From Candidatus Kirkpatrickella diaphorinae (GTDB lineage Bacteria > Pseudomonadota > Alphaproteobacteria > Acetobacterales > Acetobacteraceae), in assembly GCF_025736875.1 (NCBI RefSeq), contig NZ_CP107052.1:1042001-1106000 (forward strand): a stretch of DNA of 64,000 nt, written 5' to 3'. Positions 8,339-18,172 of this stretch are shown here, piece by piece. The notes below the pieces were generated by a model that did no database searches, was not told the DNA's origin, and worked only from the letters and a program-made list of their open reading frames with translations. Made by a program: the position numbers and the translations under genes. Numbering within the stretch: position 1 is the first letter of the stretch; every line of letters begins with the position of its first letter.

Positions 8339-9052
8339 TCAGGACTCATCGTCGCATTGCAGCGTCACAAGCGTAAAGAGGCCGAAAGGTGGCACGGGCG
8401 TGATCTTCGCTTTGCGAATATCGGACTCCGTCAGCAAGGCTTCAAGCGCAAAATCCGGGTGCCAGCCAAGGGAGTGAGAAGCACGCGCCATCGCACGCTC
8501 ACAAAGCAGGCGCACACCACCCGTCGCGAGGAAGTGATTGACAAAAAGCACATGGCCGCCCGGACGCACTACGCGCTTGAGTTCCGCAAGGAGGCGGCGC
8601 GGATTCGGCACGACGGATGCGACAAACATCGCCACAGCAATATCAAAGCTGTCATCCGCGAAATCTGTGGCTTCCGCATCCATTTCTTGCAGAGAAGCGA
8701 CATTGCCGAGGGCTTCTCGCGCGACACGTTCCCGCGCTTTCGCGAGCATTGCTTCGGAGAGGTCGATCCCGGTGATGATTTTATCAGCGCGGTAATGCGG
8801 CAGGGCCAGCCCCGTGCCCACCCCCACTTCAAGAACCCGATCCCCGTTTAAGCCATTGACAGCATCAACAGCACGGCGCCGCCCGAAAGCTGAAATCCCG
8901 CCAAAAACCGTGTCGTAAATATTGGCCCAGCGCCGGTAAGCCGCCCGCACGGCCTCCGCATCCAAAGCGGATTTCGGTTGATGAGACTCGGTCGCCAGAC
9001 CCGACATGTCAACGGGCTGATGGGCGGCGTCTGGCATTTTGGTCCGTGTCAT
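8339..9052 (-). CDS. pmtA: Phosphatidylethanolamine N-methyltransferase
   Basis: SAM-dependent class I methyltransferase of the Rhodobacter-type PmtA family, which methylates phosphatidylethanolamine stepwise to phosphatidylcholine. The N-terminal YRRWANIYDTVFG segment, motif I LEVGVGTG (about 74-81), the acidic GIDLS strand end, DSFD and the VNHF/LGWHPDF C-terminal pattern resemble PmtA more than UbiE. Phosphatidylcholine is a known major lipid of acetic acid bacteria. The start is uncertain: an ATG is used here, while a GTG twelve codons upstream and ATGs 5 and 15 codons downstream are alternatives. Sequence is about 237 residues. Confidence 0.8.
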   Translation of the reverse strand: MTRTKMPDAAHQPVDMSGLATESHQPKSALDAEAVRAAYRRWANIYDTVFGGISAFGRRRAVDAVNGLNGDRVLEVGVGTGLALPHYRADKIITGIDLSEAMLAKARERVAREALGNVASLQEMDAEATDFADDSFDIAVAMFVASVVPNPRRLLAELKRVVRPGGHVLFVNHFLATGGVRLLCERAMARASHSLGWHPDFALEALLTESDIRKAKITPVPPFGLFTLVTLQCDDES

Positions 9053-9272
9053 CGCGCTGATCTTGCTCTCTTCCGCAACTTCTACCACGTATTGAGCCCG
9101 TATTGCACTTTTGGACTCCTGAAGACATTATTGTCGTTATGCCCGAGAGGGCGTGATGCAAACAGATGCGCCAATCTTATGATCATCGCAACGCTGCGCC
9201 GTCATTCCCTTGCTTACACCGTCGTCCCCCGTTATGTCGAGAACCCTCAGCAGGATATCAGAGCGTAACAAG

Positions 9273-9542
9273 ATGCTCCTTGAAATTCTTATCGCCATCG
9301 TGGCCATTTTCTCCTGGCCGTTGATTTTCGCTTTATATTATCATCATGAGATCAGGACATTCCTGAGTCAGCGTTTCAGTTGGCGCCATGAAACACCAAC
9401 TGAGTCCGATCTCCCGCCCCTCAGCCTGCCCATGCGTTATGATCACGCCGCAAAAAAGAGTGCCGAGGCGGATGACGAGGCCCCGCCCATCCGCGTGATG
9501 CAGGAAGGGCAGGAAGACACGACACCCGACAAAGCGGAGTGA
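9273..9542 (+). CDS. Small single-span membrane protein, function unknown
   Basis: An 89-residue protein with one N-terminal membrane helix (about 2-21, LLEILIAIVAIFSWPLIFAL), a short basic loop, and a polar, acidic, proline-containing tail. No family is recognised. The ATG used gives the helix at the very N-terminus; upstream in-frame ATG and TTG codons exist but have no convincing ribosome site. The stop is followed after one base by the convergent gshB stop, so the 3' ends nearly abut. Divergent from pmtA. Confidence 0.6.
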   Translation: MLLEILIAIVAIFSWPLIFALYYHHEIRTFLSQRFSWRHETPTESDLPPLSLPMRYDHAAKKSAEADDEAPPIRVMQEGQEDTTPDKAE

Positions 9543-9543
9543 T

Positions 9544-10527
9544 TCAGAGGCGCGCCTCGACCGCGTCCCAGATCATTCCCGCACTATTGATGCCGTTAAA
9601 ATGGTCAAGCTCCTGAAGGCCGGTTGGGGATGTCACATTGATTTCGGTCAGGTAATGGCCGATGACGTCTATCCCGACGAAAATTAAATTATTCTCACGC
9701 AGATGAGGGCCGATCCGCGCGCAGATTTCCTGATCCCGTGCCGAGAGGGGAATCGCCGTGGCCTTCCCGCCCACATGCATGTTTGAGCGTGCCTCCCCTA
9801 ATTGCGGCACTCTGTTAATGGCGCCGACCGGCACGCCATCGACCAGGATGATGCGTTTATCGCCATCCCTTACTTTGGCCTCGTAACGCTGGATCATTAA
9901 AGGCTCCCGCCCGCGTGAAAAATGCATCTCAAGCAAGGAAGCGAAATTTTCATCATCCTCCCGCACTCGGAAAATCCCAACCCCGCCATTGCCGTAAAGG
10001 GGCTTCAGGATGACATCGCCATATTTCTTCCGGAATTGCGTCAATGCCGCGATGTCCCAACTCACAAGTGTCGGGGGCATCAACTCCGGAAATTGCATGG
10101 GTAGTAATTTTTCCGGCGCGTCGCGCACAGCGCGCGGATGGTTGAAAATGCGCACCTTATCCGGGCCCGCCCCCTCAATCTGCTCAAGCATGTAAGTGGC
10201 GCTGATGTAACCCATATCGAATGGCGGGTCCTGACGCATCCAGACAACGTCGAATGATGTCAGTCGACGCCGTTGAGGCGGACCGAAAAACGCATGGTGG
10301 CCTCTCCGCCTTTTGACCTGCACGGCACGGGTTACCGCTGAGAGCGCGGCCTGGCCGGTGTCAGGGCCCGGCATCGCGGCATCTTCACCATAGGCAAGTG
10401 ATCGGAAGTCATAAACATGCAGATTATGCCCTCTCGATTGTGCCTCCAACATCAGCGCGAAAGTCGAATCGCCATCAATATTCACGTCTTCGAGCGGGTC
10501 CATCTGAAAGGCGATGTCAAGAGTCAT
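9544..10527 (-). CDS. gshB: Glutathione synthetase
   Basis: ATP-grasp ligase that joins gamma-glutamylcysteine and glycine. The 327-residue length and the start MTLDIAFQMDPLEDVNIDGDST match bacterial GshB; the conserved WMRQDPPFDM, NHPRAVRDAPEKL, LKPLYGNGGVGIFR (ATP loop) and INVTSPTGLQEL segments are all visible. It lies 74 bases downstream of greB on the same strand and may be cotranscribed with it. Glutathione feeds the glyoxalase GloA encoded near 49 kb. Confidence 0.95.
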   Translation of the reverse strand: MTLDIAFQMDPLEDVNIDGDSTFALMLEAQSRGHNLHVYDFRSLAYGEDAAMPGPDTGQAALSAVTRAVQVKRRRGHHAFFGPPQRRRLTSFDVVWMRQDPPFDMGYISATYMLEQIEGAGPDKVRIFNHPRAVRDAPEKLLPMQFPELMPPTLVSWDIAALTQFRKKYGDVILKPLYGNGGVGIFRVREDDENFASLLEMHFSRGREPLMIQRYEAKVRDGDKRIILVDGVPVGAINRVPQLGEARSNMHVGGKATAIPLSARDQEICARIGPHLRENNLIFVGIDVIGHYLTEINVTSPTGLQELDHFNGINSAGMIWDAVEARL

Positions 10528-10601
10528 GATTTGTCCTTTGATTTCGGATATCGCCTTCCAACCCGTCGCCGTGGATTGGCAGCGCCACCGAATAACGTCT
10601 T

Positions 10602-11120
10602 TTAATGATCATCACGCGATAAATCATCGTCATAGGAAATGGACGTGATTTCAAGCGTGGTTTCACCTTTCGCGGATTTTAAGACAACTTCATCACCCGC
10701 GCGGCGGCGTAATAAGGTCTGTGCAAGGGGAGAGATCAGACTGATTTCGCCCTGATCAATCCGCGCCTCATCACTGCCGACGATCTGCACACGGTGGGTG
10801 CGGTCTTCCTCATCAATATAATCGACAACAGCCCCGAAATAGACGATGTCCCGCTTTTCCTGCCGCGACGGGTCGACAATAACGGCGTTTTCGAGACGCT
10901 TGCGCAAAAAGCGGATGCGTCGGTCGATTTCATGGAGGCGGCGCTTACCGTAAATATAATCGCCATTCTCGGAGCGGTCCCCGTTCCCGGCGGCCCAGGA
11001 GACAATTTCAACAATTTTCGGCCGTTCTTCCAGCAGGAGGGCGTTGAGTTCCCGCCTCATACGATCAGCGCCCCCGGCCGTGAGGTAGGTGCCCAAACGG
11101 CTGGACGTCGTTTCGACCAT
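10602..11120 (-). CDS. greB: Transcription elongation factor GreB
   Basis: Cleavage factor that rescues backtracked RNA polymerase through the secondary channel. The N-terminal coiled-coil region contains the acidic tip context NGDRSENGDYIYGKRRLHEIDRRIRFL characteristic of GreA/GreB, followed by a C-terminal FKBP-like domain (GDEVVLKSAKGETTLEI). The GKRRLHEIDRRI pattern is GreB-like. I start at MVETTSSRLG (172 residues) because the additional upstream codons overlap the galM region and give an unusual extension. The galM stop is 37 bases upstream. Confidence 0.85.
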   Translation of the reverse strand: MVETTSSRLGTYLTAGGADRMRRELNALLLEERPKIVEIVSWAAGNGDRSENGDYIYGKRRLHEIDRRIRFLRKRLENAVIVDPSRQEKRDIVYFGAVVDYIDEEDRTHRVQIVGSDEARIDQGEISLISPLAQTLLRRRAGDEVVLKSAKGETTLEITSISYDDDLSRDDH

Positions 11121-11157
11121 GTCAATGCACTCGGTAAATATGTCCGTGGGAAACCGC

Positions 11158-12060
11158 TTATGACGCGCGCGCCATGTTACGGTCAATATGGTAGGTGATG
11201 GTGCCGGAAAGCGCGTCACCGGGTTTCAAGATGGTCAGACCCGCATCCAGCACTTCCGGGTGATGGATCGCATCATTCATATTTGTCACGGCTTCAAGCG
11301 CGAGAAAAGGCTTTTCCGGCGATGTGAACATGACGATATGGTCAAATATCGATGTCGCGCTGATGACGACATCATATCCGGCATCCGAATAACTCAAACG
11401 CGCCTCATGCGCCCAACCGGCGAAACAATGATCGACATTCAGCGTGTCGACGCGCTGCGCTTTTGAGAAATCCCACTTGCCGGTTGAGGGCAGGAGCGCC
11501 GTCGGGAGGTGCGCCGCATCATTTTCCCACACGCCCCGCGCGCTGAAAGCCACGCGCATGTCCGGCGTCCGCCGGAAGAAAGGGTGATAGCCGAAACCCA
11601 CCGGTTGCGGCACATCGCCGCGATTCGCCAGTAAGATTTCAATCTGCAGCGCGTCACCGGTCAGGATGAAAGAGAGGACCGCCCGGTAGGGGAAAGGCCA
11701 CTCCGCGAAATCGCGCTCAGTTTCGGGTTTATGGTCAAAATAAAGGATGGCGCGGTTAACATCGTGCTGCGCGACCTTCCATTCATGCTCCCACGCATTG
11801 CCGTGGATACTGTGCGTTTCGCCGCGCATATTCGGCGTGAGGCGGTAATTTCCCTCATTGAAGGAAAATTGACCCTGCGCAATACGGTTTGAGTAAGGAA
11901 TAAGGGGATATCCCGCAACTGCGACACCATGTTGCGCCTCAAGGTTCGGGTCCGGGACGGGGACAAGGATATCCGTCGCGCCATCACGCCAGAAGGCGAT
12001 GGCGGCACCTGTCTCGGGCAGGATGCCAATGGTATTTTGCCCGGATTGCAGCTCGATCAT
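11158..12060 (-). CDS. Aldose 1-epimerase family protein
   Basis: A 300-residue galactose-mutarotase-like protein. The acid H86 (HSIHGNAW), second histidine H159 (FGYHPFF) and base E256 (LALEAVTN) of the aldose 1-epimerase fold are present, so it is probably catalytic, interconverting alpha and beta anomers of a hexose or hexose phosphate. The divergence of the bacterial family makes the exact sugar uncertain. Its ATG overlaps the uvrB stop by one base (TAATG), so it is translated as part of the uvrB transcript; no functional link to repair is evident. Confidence 0.8.
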   Translation of the reverse strand: MIELQSGQNTIGILPETGAAIAFWRDGATDILVPVPDPNLEAQHGVAVAGYPLIPYSNRIAQGQFSFNEGNYRLTPNMRGETHSIHGNAWEHEWKVAQHDVNRAILYFDHKPETERDFAEWPFPYRAVLSFILTGDALQIEILLANRGDVPQPVGFGYHPFFRRTPDMRVAFSARGVWENDAAHLPTALLPSTGKWDFSKAQRVDTLNVDHCFAGWAHEARLSYSDAGYDVVISATSIFDHIVMFTSPEKPFLALEAVTNMNDAIHHPEVLDAGLTILKPGDALSGTITYHIDRNMARAS

Positions 12061-14276
12061 TATTTTTTCCCACGTCGTGATCGTTGTTTATGCGGGTCAT
12101 AACCGCCCCCGCCAGGTCCGAAAGGCTTCGGCGTGCGGACTTTATCCCCGGTTTTGCGCCCCCTGCCCGCTGTGGAACGGGCGATGGGGGGTGGCTCCAT
12201 GCCCAATTCAATGGCTTCAAGGCGTTTGACTTCATCCCGCAGGCGCGCGGCTTCTTCAAAATTAAGGTCGGCGGCCGCTGCGTGCATGCGCTTTTCCAGC
12301 TCAGTAATGGAGGTCGCGAGGGATTTGCCGACGAATTCCGCATGGCTCTGTGTTTCATCCGCCGCGACAGTGACGTAATCCTGCTCAAAGACGGAAGACA
12401 TCGCCTCCCCAATGCGTGAGCGCACTGTCTGCGGGGTGATGTTATGCGCCTCATTCCACGCTGTCTGGCGCGCGCGACGGCGGGCTGTTTCATCAACGGC
12501 ATATTGCAGGGAGCCGGTCATATTATCAGCGTAGAGAATGACCCGCCCATCAACATTGCGGGCGGCTCGCCCGATTGTCTGCACCAGCGAGGTACGGCTG
12601 CGCAGGAAACCTTCCTTATCCGCATCGAGGATCGCGACAAGGGAGCATTCTGGTATATCCAGCCCTTCCCGCAAAAGATTGATTCCAACCAAAATGTCAA
12701 AAGCACCGAGGCGCAGGTCACGGATGATCTCAATGCGCTCAAGCGTATCGACCTCAGAGTGCAGGTAGCGCACCCGCATGCTATTTTCAGTGAGGTATTC
12801 CGTCAGGTCCTCCGCCATGCGCTTTGTCAGAGTGGTGACAAGCACGCGCCCCCCCTCCCTGATCGTCGCTTTCGCCTCACCGAGGAGGTCATCCACCTGG
12901 CCTTCTACCGGGCGGATGATCGTAATCGGGTCGGTCAAACCTGTGGGTCGAATGACCTGTTCCGCAAAAATCCCCTGAGTCTGATCCAGCTCCCAGGGGC
13001 CGGGCGTCGCGGAGACGAAAATTGATTGCGGGCGCAGACTGTCCCATTCATGAAAATGCAGGGGCCGGTTATCAAGACAGGATGGCAGACGGAAACCATA
13101 TTCCGACAAAACCGACTTCCGCGCATGGTCACCGCGCGACATGCCCCCAATCTGCGGCACGGTCACATGGCTTTCATCGACGATCAGAAGAGCGTCTTCC
13201 GGCAGATATTCAAACAGCGTCGGCGGGGGGTCGCCCGGGCCGCGTCCGGACAGGTAACGTGAGTAATTCTCGATCCCTTTGCACACGCCGGTCGTCTCAA
13301 TCATCTCAAGATCAAATTGTGTGCGCTGGGCGAGGCGTTCCGCTTCCAGAAGCTTGCCCTCCGCCGTCAATTGCGCCAGGCGCGCGCGCAGCTCATCCTT
13401 GATGCCGATAATGGCCTGGTTGAGGGTGGGGCGCGGCGTGACATAGTGAGAATTCGCATAAATGCTGATTTCCGATAGATCCGCCGTTTTAGCACCGGTT
13501 AAAGGGTCGAACTCGATGATCTCGTCAATCTCATCACCGAAAAGCGTCACCCGCCAGGCGCGATCCTCATTCTGCACGGGGAAGATATCCACCTGCTCCC
13601 CCCGCACGCGGAAGGTGCCACGCTCAAAGGCCGCATCATTTCGCCGATATTGAAGCTCAACAAGCGCTTTGATCAGGCGGTCACGATCAATCGAGCCACC
13701 TGTCTCAAGCCGCACCACCATGCGGGAATAGGTTTCAACCGAGCCGATACCATAAATGCACGAGACGGAAGCGACAATGATGACATCATTGCGCTCCAGC
13801 AGCGCTTGAGTGGCCGCGTGGCGCATCCGGTCAATCTGCTCGTTGATCTGGCTGTCTTTCTCGATATAGGTGTCCGAGCGCGGGACATAAGCCTCAGGCT
13901 GATAATAATCGTAATAGGACACAAAATACTCAACCGCATTTTCGGGGAAGAATTGCTTCATCTCCCCGTAAAGCTGGGCGGCGAGCGTCTTATTGGGCGC
14001 AAGGATGAGGGTTGGCTTCTGGGTGGCCTCAATCACTTTCGCCATTGTGAAGGTCTTGCCGGACCCGGTGACGCCCAGCAGAACCTGATCCCGCGCATTT
14101 TCCCGCACCCCGGCAACAAGGGTCTCAATGGCGGTCGGCTGATCACCTGAGGGTGAAAAATCGGACTGCACCGCCATATGGCGCAGTTTTTCCTTCGCCG
14201 GCTGGCGCTCGGGCTTGAAACCGGTCAGTCGAATATCGGGGATGTTCTGAAGTGTCGATCGCGTTCGCATGGACAT
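12060..14276 (-). CDS. uvrB: UvrABC excinuclease subunit B
   Basis: DNA damage-verification helicase of nucleotide excision repair, loaded by UvrA and partner of UvrC. Walker A GVTGSGKT is at about 68-75, the damage-probing beta-hairpin contains [12 protein letters not shown], and helicase motifs ([17 protein letters not shown]) follow. A UVR domain for UvrC contact lies near 640-675, then a basic tail rich in Gly and Arg. At 738 residues it has a roughly 33-residue N-terminal extension relative to enterobacterial UvrB; an internal ATG at [11 protein letters not shown] is a shorter option. Divergent from glpR. Confidence 0.96.
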   Translation of the reverse strand: MSMRTRSTLQNIPDIRLTGFKPERQPAKEKLRHMAVQSDFSPSGDQPTAIETLVAGVRENARDQVLLGVTGSGKTFTMAKVIEATQKPTLILAPNKTLAAQLYGEMKQFFPENAVEYFVSYYDYYQPEAYVPRSDTYIEKDSQINEQIDRMRHAATQALLERNDVIIVASVSCIYGIGSVETYSRMVVRLETGGSIDRDRLIKALVELQYRRNDAAFERGTFRVRGEQVDIFPVQNEDRAWRVTLFGDEIDEIIEFDPLTGAKTADLSEISIYANSHYVTPRPTLNQAIIGIKDELRARLAQLTAEGKLLEAERLAQRTQFDLEMIETTGVCKGIENYSRYLSGRGPGDPPPTLFEYLPEDALLIVDESHVTVPQIGGMSRGDHARKSVLSEYGFRLPSCLDNRPLHFHEWDSLRPQSIFVSATPGPWELDQTQGIFAEQVIRPTGLTDPITIIRPVEGQVDDLLGEAKATIREGGRVLVTTLTKRMAEDLTEYLTENSMRVRYLHSEVDTLERIEIIRDLRLGAFDILVGINLLREGLDIPECSLVAILDADKEGFLRSRTSLVQTIGRAARNVDGRVILYADNMTGSLQYAVDETARRRARQTAWNEAHNITPQTVRSRIGEAMSSVFEQDYVTVAADETQSHAEFVGKSLATSITELEKRMHAAAADLNFEEAARLRDEVKRLEAIELGMEPPPIARSTAGRGRKTGDKVRTPKPFGPGGGGYDPHKQRSRRGKK

Positions 14277-14448
14277 TCACCAGAGATAAGGAACACTCTG
14301 CCTAAGCGCAAGAAAGGCGGCAAAGTCGCAAACCATGTGCGAACTTGCTCGGTTTCCCAGATCCGGCTGCATCATGGTAGAGATGCGTTGCCCAAATTAA
14401 GAGCTTTTGCGATGATTTCCACGACAACAAGCTGGCAAAGGCGCATCC

Positions 14449-15225
14449 ATGACCGAAACGATCATCACGATACCGCGCCACCGCAAAATTCTCGATATGG
14501 TCCGCGCGGAAAATTATATTTCGAATGAACAGCTTGCCCGCGCACTTGACGTGACCGTGCAGACCATCCGCCGCGACCTCAATTTCCTTTCCGCCCATGG
14601 GTTTCTGGCGCGGCATCATGGTGGCGCCAGCAGCGTCGCCGCTTTCGAGAACATCGCCTACCGCCAGCGACAGGTCCTGAATGCCCGCGCCAAACAGGGA
14701 ATCGCCGCCTATGCGGCTGCCATGATACCGGACAATACGTCACTCTTCATTAATATCGGCACCACGACGGAGGCTTTCGCACGCGCCCTGATGCAGCATC
14801 ATGATTTGCGCGTGATCACCAACAACCTGCATGTCGCCTCGGCGCTCTCCCGGCATGAAAGCTTCGAGGTTTTTATCGCAGGCGGGCGAATCCGTCGGCA
14901 GGATGGCGGCATTGTCGGGGCGGAAGCGACCCAGTCCCTCACCCACTTCCGGACGGAAATCGGGGTGATCGGGATCAGCGGCATTGATGAGGACGGGGCA
15001 CTTCTGGATTATGATCTGGAAGAAGTGCAATGCGCCCGCGCCATCATCCGCAATGCGCGGCGCGTCATGTTACTGACGGATCACACAAAATTTTCCCGCA
15101 CGCCAATGGGGCGTGTCGGCCAGTTACGGGATATTGATGACCTTGTGACGGACGCCCCACCCCCTGAAAACATCCGTAAACTGCTTGAAGCTTCCGGCGT
15201 CACGCTACACGTCGTCAAAAGCTGA
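14449..15225 (+). CDS. glpR: DeoR-family repressor of glycerol metabolism
   Basis: A 258-residue DeoR-family regulator: N-terminal winged helix (about 6-58, with the recognition segment ALDVTVQTIRRDLNFLSAHG) and a C-terminal DeoR sugar-phosphate sensor domain (NIGTTTEAFARAL, TNNLHVASAL, GGRIRRQDGG). Placement directly before glpD, glpF and glpK indicates GlpR, which is relieved by glycerol 3-phosphate in characterised members. A hairpin follows the stop codon. The specific ligand is inferred from context rather than sequence. Confidence 0.88.
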   Translation: MTETIITIPRHRKILDMVRAENYISNEQLARALDVTVQTIRRDLNFLSAHGFLARHHGGASSVAAFENIAYRQRQVLNARAKQGIAAYAAAMIPDNTSLFINIGTTTEAFARALMQHHDLRVITNNLHVASALSRHESFEVFIAGGRIRRQDGGIVGAEATQSLTHFRTEIGVIGISGIDEDGALLDYDLEEVQCARAIIRNARRVMLLTDHTKFSRTPMGRVGQLRDIDDLVTDAPPPENIRKLLEASGVTLHVVKS

Positions 15226-15259
15226 CCGTGCGATTTACCCGGGCGGGCGGACGCGTTTG

Positions 15260-15284
15260 CAGGGCTGGAGGACGCGCAGCCCTG
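15260..15284 (+). terminator. Hairpin after glpR
   Basis: CAGGGCTG and CAGCCCTG form a perfect eight-base stem with a nine-base loop, 35 bases after the glpR stop. The downstream DNA is only weakly T-rich, so this is either an inefficient terminator or a transcript-stabilising stem separating glpR from the glpD promoter region. Confidence 0.45.
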
Positions 15285-15300
15285 ACATCACGCTGAGTTT

Positions 15301-15382
15301 AGTAAAATCTCATAAAATATGTTTTAAAATACACGCATTTGTTATTTCCATTTTAAGGATGTTCGTTTAAGTTCTCTTTAAC
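15301..15382 (+). promoter_or_regulatory. AT-rich glpD control region with tandem GlpR-like half sites
   Basis: This stretch is far richer in A/T than its surroundings. It contains GTTCGTTTAA immediately followed by GTTCTCTTTA, a ten-base direct repeat (one helical turn), and ATGTTCGTT at 15359-15367 resembles a half site of the enterobacterial GlpR operator. DeoR-family proteins often bind direct repeats of this kind. A promoter is expected here, but no clear -35/-10 pair could be fixed by eye. Confidence 0.4.
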
Positions 15383-15447
15383 GGAAGTTACGCATTCTGT
15401 ATTCGGTTTCGACGGCAATCCGACGGTGTCATAGGACGAAAGCGCGC

Positions 15448-16965
15448 ATGAAAGAACCGAGCAACATGCCCCTTGATTATGATCTTCTCATTATTGGCGG
15501 AGGTATCAACGGCACCGGCATCGCCCGGGACGCGGCAGGACGCGGGGCGCGCGTACTTCTCGTTGAGAAGGATGATTTGGCCGGCCACACATCATCGGCA
15601 AGCACAAAATTAATTCATGGCGGGCTGCGTTATCTTGAATATTACGAGTTTCGCCTCGTCCGTGAGGCGCTGATGGAGCGGGAAAATCTGCTCAGGATCG
15701 CGCCCCATATCATCTGGCCCATGCGCTTTGTCCTGCCCCATTCCGACATGCTGCGCCCGGCCTGGCTACTTCGGGCGGGGCTGTTTATCTATGACCATCT
15801 CTGCATGGGAATGACCCTTCCCAAAACGCGGCGCATTTATTTCAGGGAGGACCCCACTGGCGGGATTCTACAGCGCCAATATGTCAAAGGCTTTGAATAT
15901 TCCGACGGGTGGGTGCAGGACAGTCGGCTTGTCGTGCTGAACGCGATCAGCGCACGTGAGCATGGCGCCACAATCCGCACGCGTACGCGCCTCCTGGCTG
16001 CGGAAAGGTTTGACGATTATTGGGAAGCCCGAATTGAAGACAATGTCACTGGCGCGGTAACAAAAGTCACAACACGCGCCATCGTCAATGCGGCCGGGCC
16101 ATGGGTGACGGACCTCCTGCATGGGGAGTTATCCGTCACAAGCCGCAATTCAACGCGGCTTGTGAAGGGGAGCCACATTGTGGTCCCGAAGCTTTTCGAC
16201 ACGCCGCAGGCTTACATCCTGCAAAACCCTGATAAGCGCATCGTCTTTGCTGTGCCTTATGAAAGAGATTTCACGCTGATTGGCACAACGGATGTCAATT
16301 GGGACAAGTCCGCCAATCATGTTGAGATAAATGATTCCGAGGTCACATACCTTTGTGAAAGCGTCAACCGCTACTTCAACAAAACCGTCTCTCCGAAAGA
16401 TGTCGTCTGGCAGTATGCCGGGGTGCGCGCCCTTTTTGATGATCATGCCGGAAATGCCTCCGCCGTCACCCGGGATTACAAGCTGGATCTCGACGTGGCG
16501 GGCGCCCCCGTCATCTCCATTTTCGGCGGCAAAATCACGACCTACCGCAAATTGGCGGAGCATGTGATTGAAAAGCTTACCCCCCACATGCCGGTTTTGG
16601 GCGCTGAGTCCTGGACAGCGCACGCTGTCCTGCCCGGAGGTGACTTTGCGCGTGCGGAATTTGACAGGCAGGTCGCCGCACTCGCGGATAAAGCGCCCTA
16701 CCTGTCCCGTGAGACGGCCTGGCGGTTGGTGCGCAATTACGGGACACGCGCCGGGAATTTTGTGACATCGCGTCAGGAAGCTCTCGGACAGCATTTCGGT
16801 GCGGACCTCTATCAGGCGGAGGTTGATTACCTCATCTCGGAAGAATGGGCGCGATCAGTGGAGGACATTATCTGGCGACGCGGCAAATTCGGCCTGCGCC
16901 TGTCGCAGAGCGAGGTGACGCAGCTTGCCGCCTATATTGATGGGAAAATGGCCGCTCATGCTTGA
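15448..16965 (+). CDS. glpD: Aerobic glycerol-3-phosphate dehydrogenase
   Basis: FAD-dependent, membrane-associated dehydrogenase oxidising glycerol 3-phosphate to dihydroxyacetone phosphate and passing electrons to ubiquinone. The FAD dinucleotide loop GGGINGTG lies at 17-24; the STKLIHGGLRYLE segment and the substrate region IGTTDVNWD are family hallmarks. The 505-residue length is normal. The first ATG is used; a second ATG (MPLDYD) six codons downstream also fits relatives. A short stem, CTTGAA/TTCAAG, straddles the stop codon. With glpF and glpK it forms the uptake-phosphorylation-oxidation route for glycerol. Confidence 0.95.
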   Translation: MKEPSNMPLDYDLLIIGGGINGTGIARDAAGRGARVLLVEKDDLAGHTSSASTKLIHGGLRYLEYYEFRLVREALMERENLLRIAPHIIWPMRFVLPHSDMLRPAWLLRAGLFIYDHLCMGMTLPKTRRIYFREDPTGGILQRQYVKGFEYSDGWVQDSRLVVLNAISAREHGATIRTRTRLLAAERFDDYWEARIEDNVTGAVTKVTTRAIVNAAGPWVTDLLHGELSVTSRNSTRLVKGSHIVVPKLFDTPQAYILQNPDKRIVFAVPYERDFTLIGTTDVNWDKSANHVEINDSEVTYLCESVNRYFNKTVSPKDVVWQYAGVRALFDDHAGNASAVTRDYKLDLDVAGAPVISIFGGKITTYRKLAEHVIEKLTPHMPVLGAESWTAHAVLPGGDFARAEFDRQVAALADKAPYLSRETAWRLVRNYGTRAGNFVTSRQEALGQHFGADLYQAEVDYLISEEWARSVEDIIWRRGKFGLRLSQSEVTQLAAYIDGKMAAHA

Positions 16966-17266
16966 AATGACTTCAAGGGCCGCATCGCCGCGGCGCAATC
17001 CCGTGCACTTTCTTCCGTGCTGTAAGGCGCGCTCTTACCGCCATTAAAGCTGAAAACGGCAGGGAGCAGATGTGAAAAAGACCATGTTCAAACTGCCGAC
17101 AGACATTGTTTCCCCGCATCGCACAGCGCCACCTGTCCGCTGGCGACGATCTTTCAAGGCGCGGGATAAGCCCGGCTGACGGACCCAACTCTACCTTTCA
17201 GCGGCCGACCAAGGTGCGCCCACCTTCTTCGGCATCATCGCCACATGATCTGTCTGGACGTCTGAC
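16966..17266. other. Gap between glpD and glpF
   Basis: About 300 bases without a convincing gene. It has a small palindrome GCCGCGGC after glpD and a perfect six-base hairpin AAGGTG-CGCC-CACCTT at 17211-17226, about 40 bases before glpF, which could lie in the glpF leader. A GTG-initiated 35-codon frame at 17072-17179 has a GGGAG site, but nothing recognisable is encoded. Confidence 0.5.
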
Positions 17267-18112
17267 ATGTCTCCCTCGAAAAGATTTTTTGGTGAGTTGA
17301 TCTCGGAATTTATTGCTGTCGTGATCATCATTGCGTTTGGTGACAGTGTCGCCGCCATGTATGTGCTTTACGACCCCAGCCCTTACGCCAATGCCTATTG
17401 GGGTGTCGCCATCGTCTGGGGGCTTGGCGTGACCATCGCCATCTATGTGACTGGCGCCGTCAGTGGTACACATGCCAATCCGGCCGTCACCATCTCCCTC
17501 GCGCTGTTTCGTGGCTTCAGCTGGCGAAAAGTCCCTCTTTACTGCCTGGCGCAGATTGCTGGCGGCTTTGCCGGGGCGGCCCTCGTCTATCTCAATTTTG
17601 CGCCGGTCATTGATCATTATAACGCCGTGCATCATTTCAGCCGCTATCTTGATGGCGGGGCGTCAGGCGTGTTTTTCACCCATCCGGGGCTGGCCGTCAC
17701 GCCCCTGCACTCTCTCGTCGTTCAGATTGTCCTGACCGCGCTTCTCCTCCTCGGGATTTTCGCGGTGACCTGCCACTACAACACCATGGCCCCGCAGGCG
17801 AATTCCGGCGCGCTCATCATTGGTCTTATCGTGGCGGCCATCGGGGCCTCTTCCGGCTATCTGGATGCGTGGGCCATTAATCCGGCGCGTGACTTCGGGC
17901 CGCGCCTTTTTGCCTGGTGCGCCGGTTGGGGTCCCTCCGCCATCCCGGCACCCGGAAATTACTGGTGGGTGCCGATTATCGGCCCCATCACGGGCGGCAT
18001 TATCGGTGCGGGGATTTACCAATATCTCGTGCGCCCCTTCATGCCGCGCTTCCATCCGGGGGAAGCACACGCCCTCTCCAGCCCCAACAATCCCGACATC
18101 CCCGTCTGCTGA
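17267..18112 (+). CDS. glpF: Glycerol uptake facilitator (aquaglyceroporin)
   Basis: MIP-family channel of 281 residues with six membrane spans and two half-helices. The first NPA box is at 71-73 (HANPAV) and the second at 205-207 in NPARDFGPRLF; the Asp after the second NPA-Arg is typical of glycerol facilitators rather than strict water channels. It admits glycerol across the inner membrane for phosphorylation by the next gene product. The ATG start follows a weak ribosome site (GGACGTCTGAC). It is 60 bases upstream of glpK. Confidence 0.93.
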   Translation: MSPSKRFFGELISEFIAVVIIIAFGDSVAAMYVLYDPSPYANAYWGVAIVWGLGVTIAIYVTGAVSGTHANPAVTISLALFRGFSWRKVPLYCLAQIAGGFAGAALVYLNFAPVIDHYNAVHHFSRYLDGGASGVFFTHPGLAVTPLHSLVVQIVLTALLLLGIFAVTCHYNTMAPQANSGALIIGLIVAAIGASSGYLDAWAINPARDFGPRLFAWCAGWGPSAIPAPGNYWWVPIIGPITGGIIGAGIYQYLVRPFMPRFHPGEAHALSSPNNPDIPVC

Positions 18113-18172
18113 AGCCTGACCGGATCTCAAAGGCCGCCTTGCGAACTCAAGTCGCATTACAGGAAAATAACC

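Noticed and set aside
12084-12419. Plus-strand frames opposite uvrB, gltB and other large genes
   Set aside because: High-GC antisense frames lacking ribosome sites or recognisable domains; shadows of real genes.
17072-17179. GTG-initiated 35-codon frame with GGGAG between glpD and glpF
   Set aside because: Basic, no recognisable domain, and could not be distinguished from chance; not listed as a gene.
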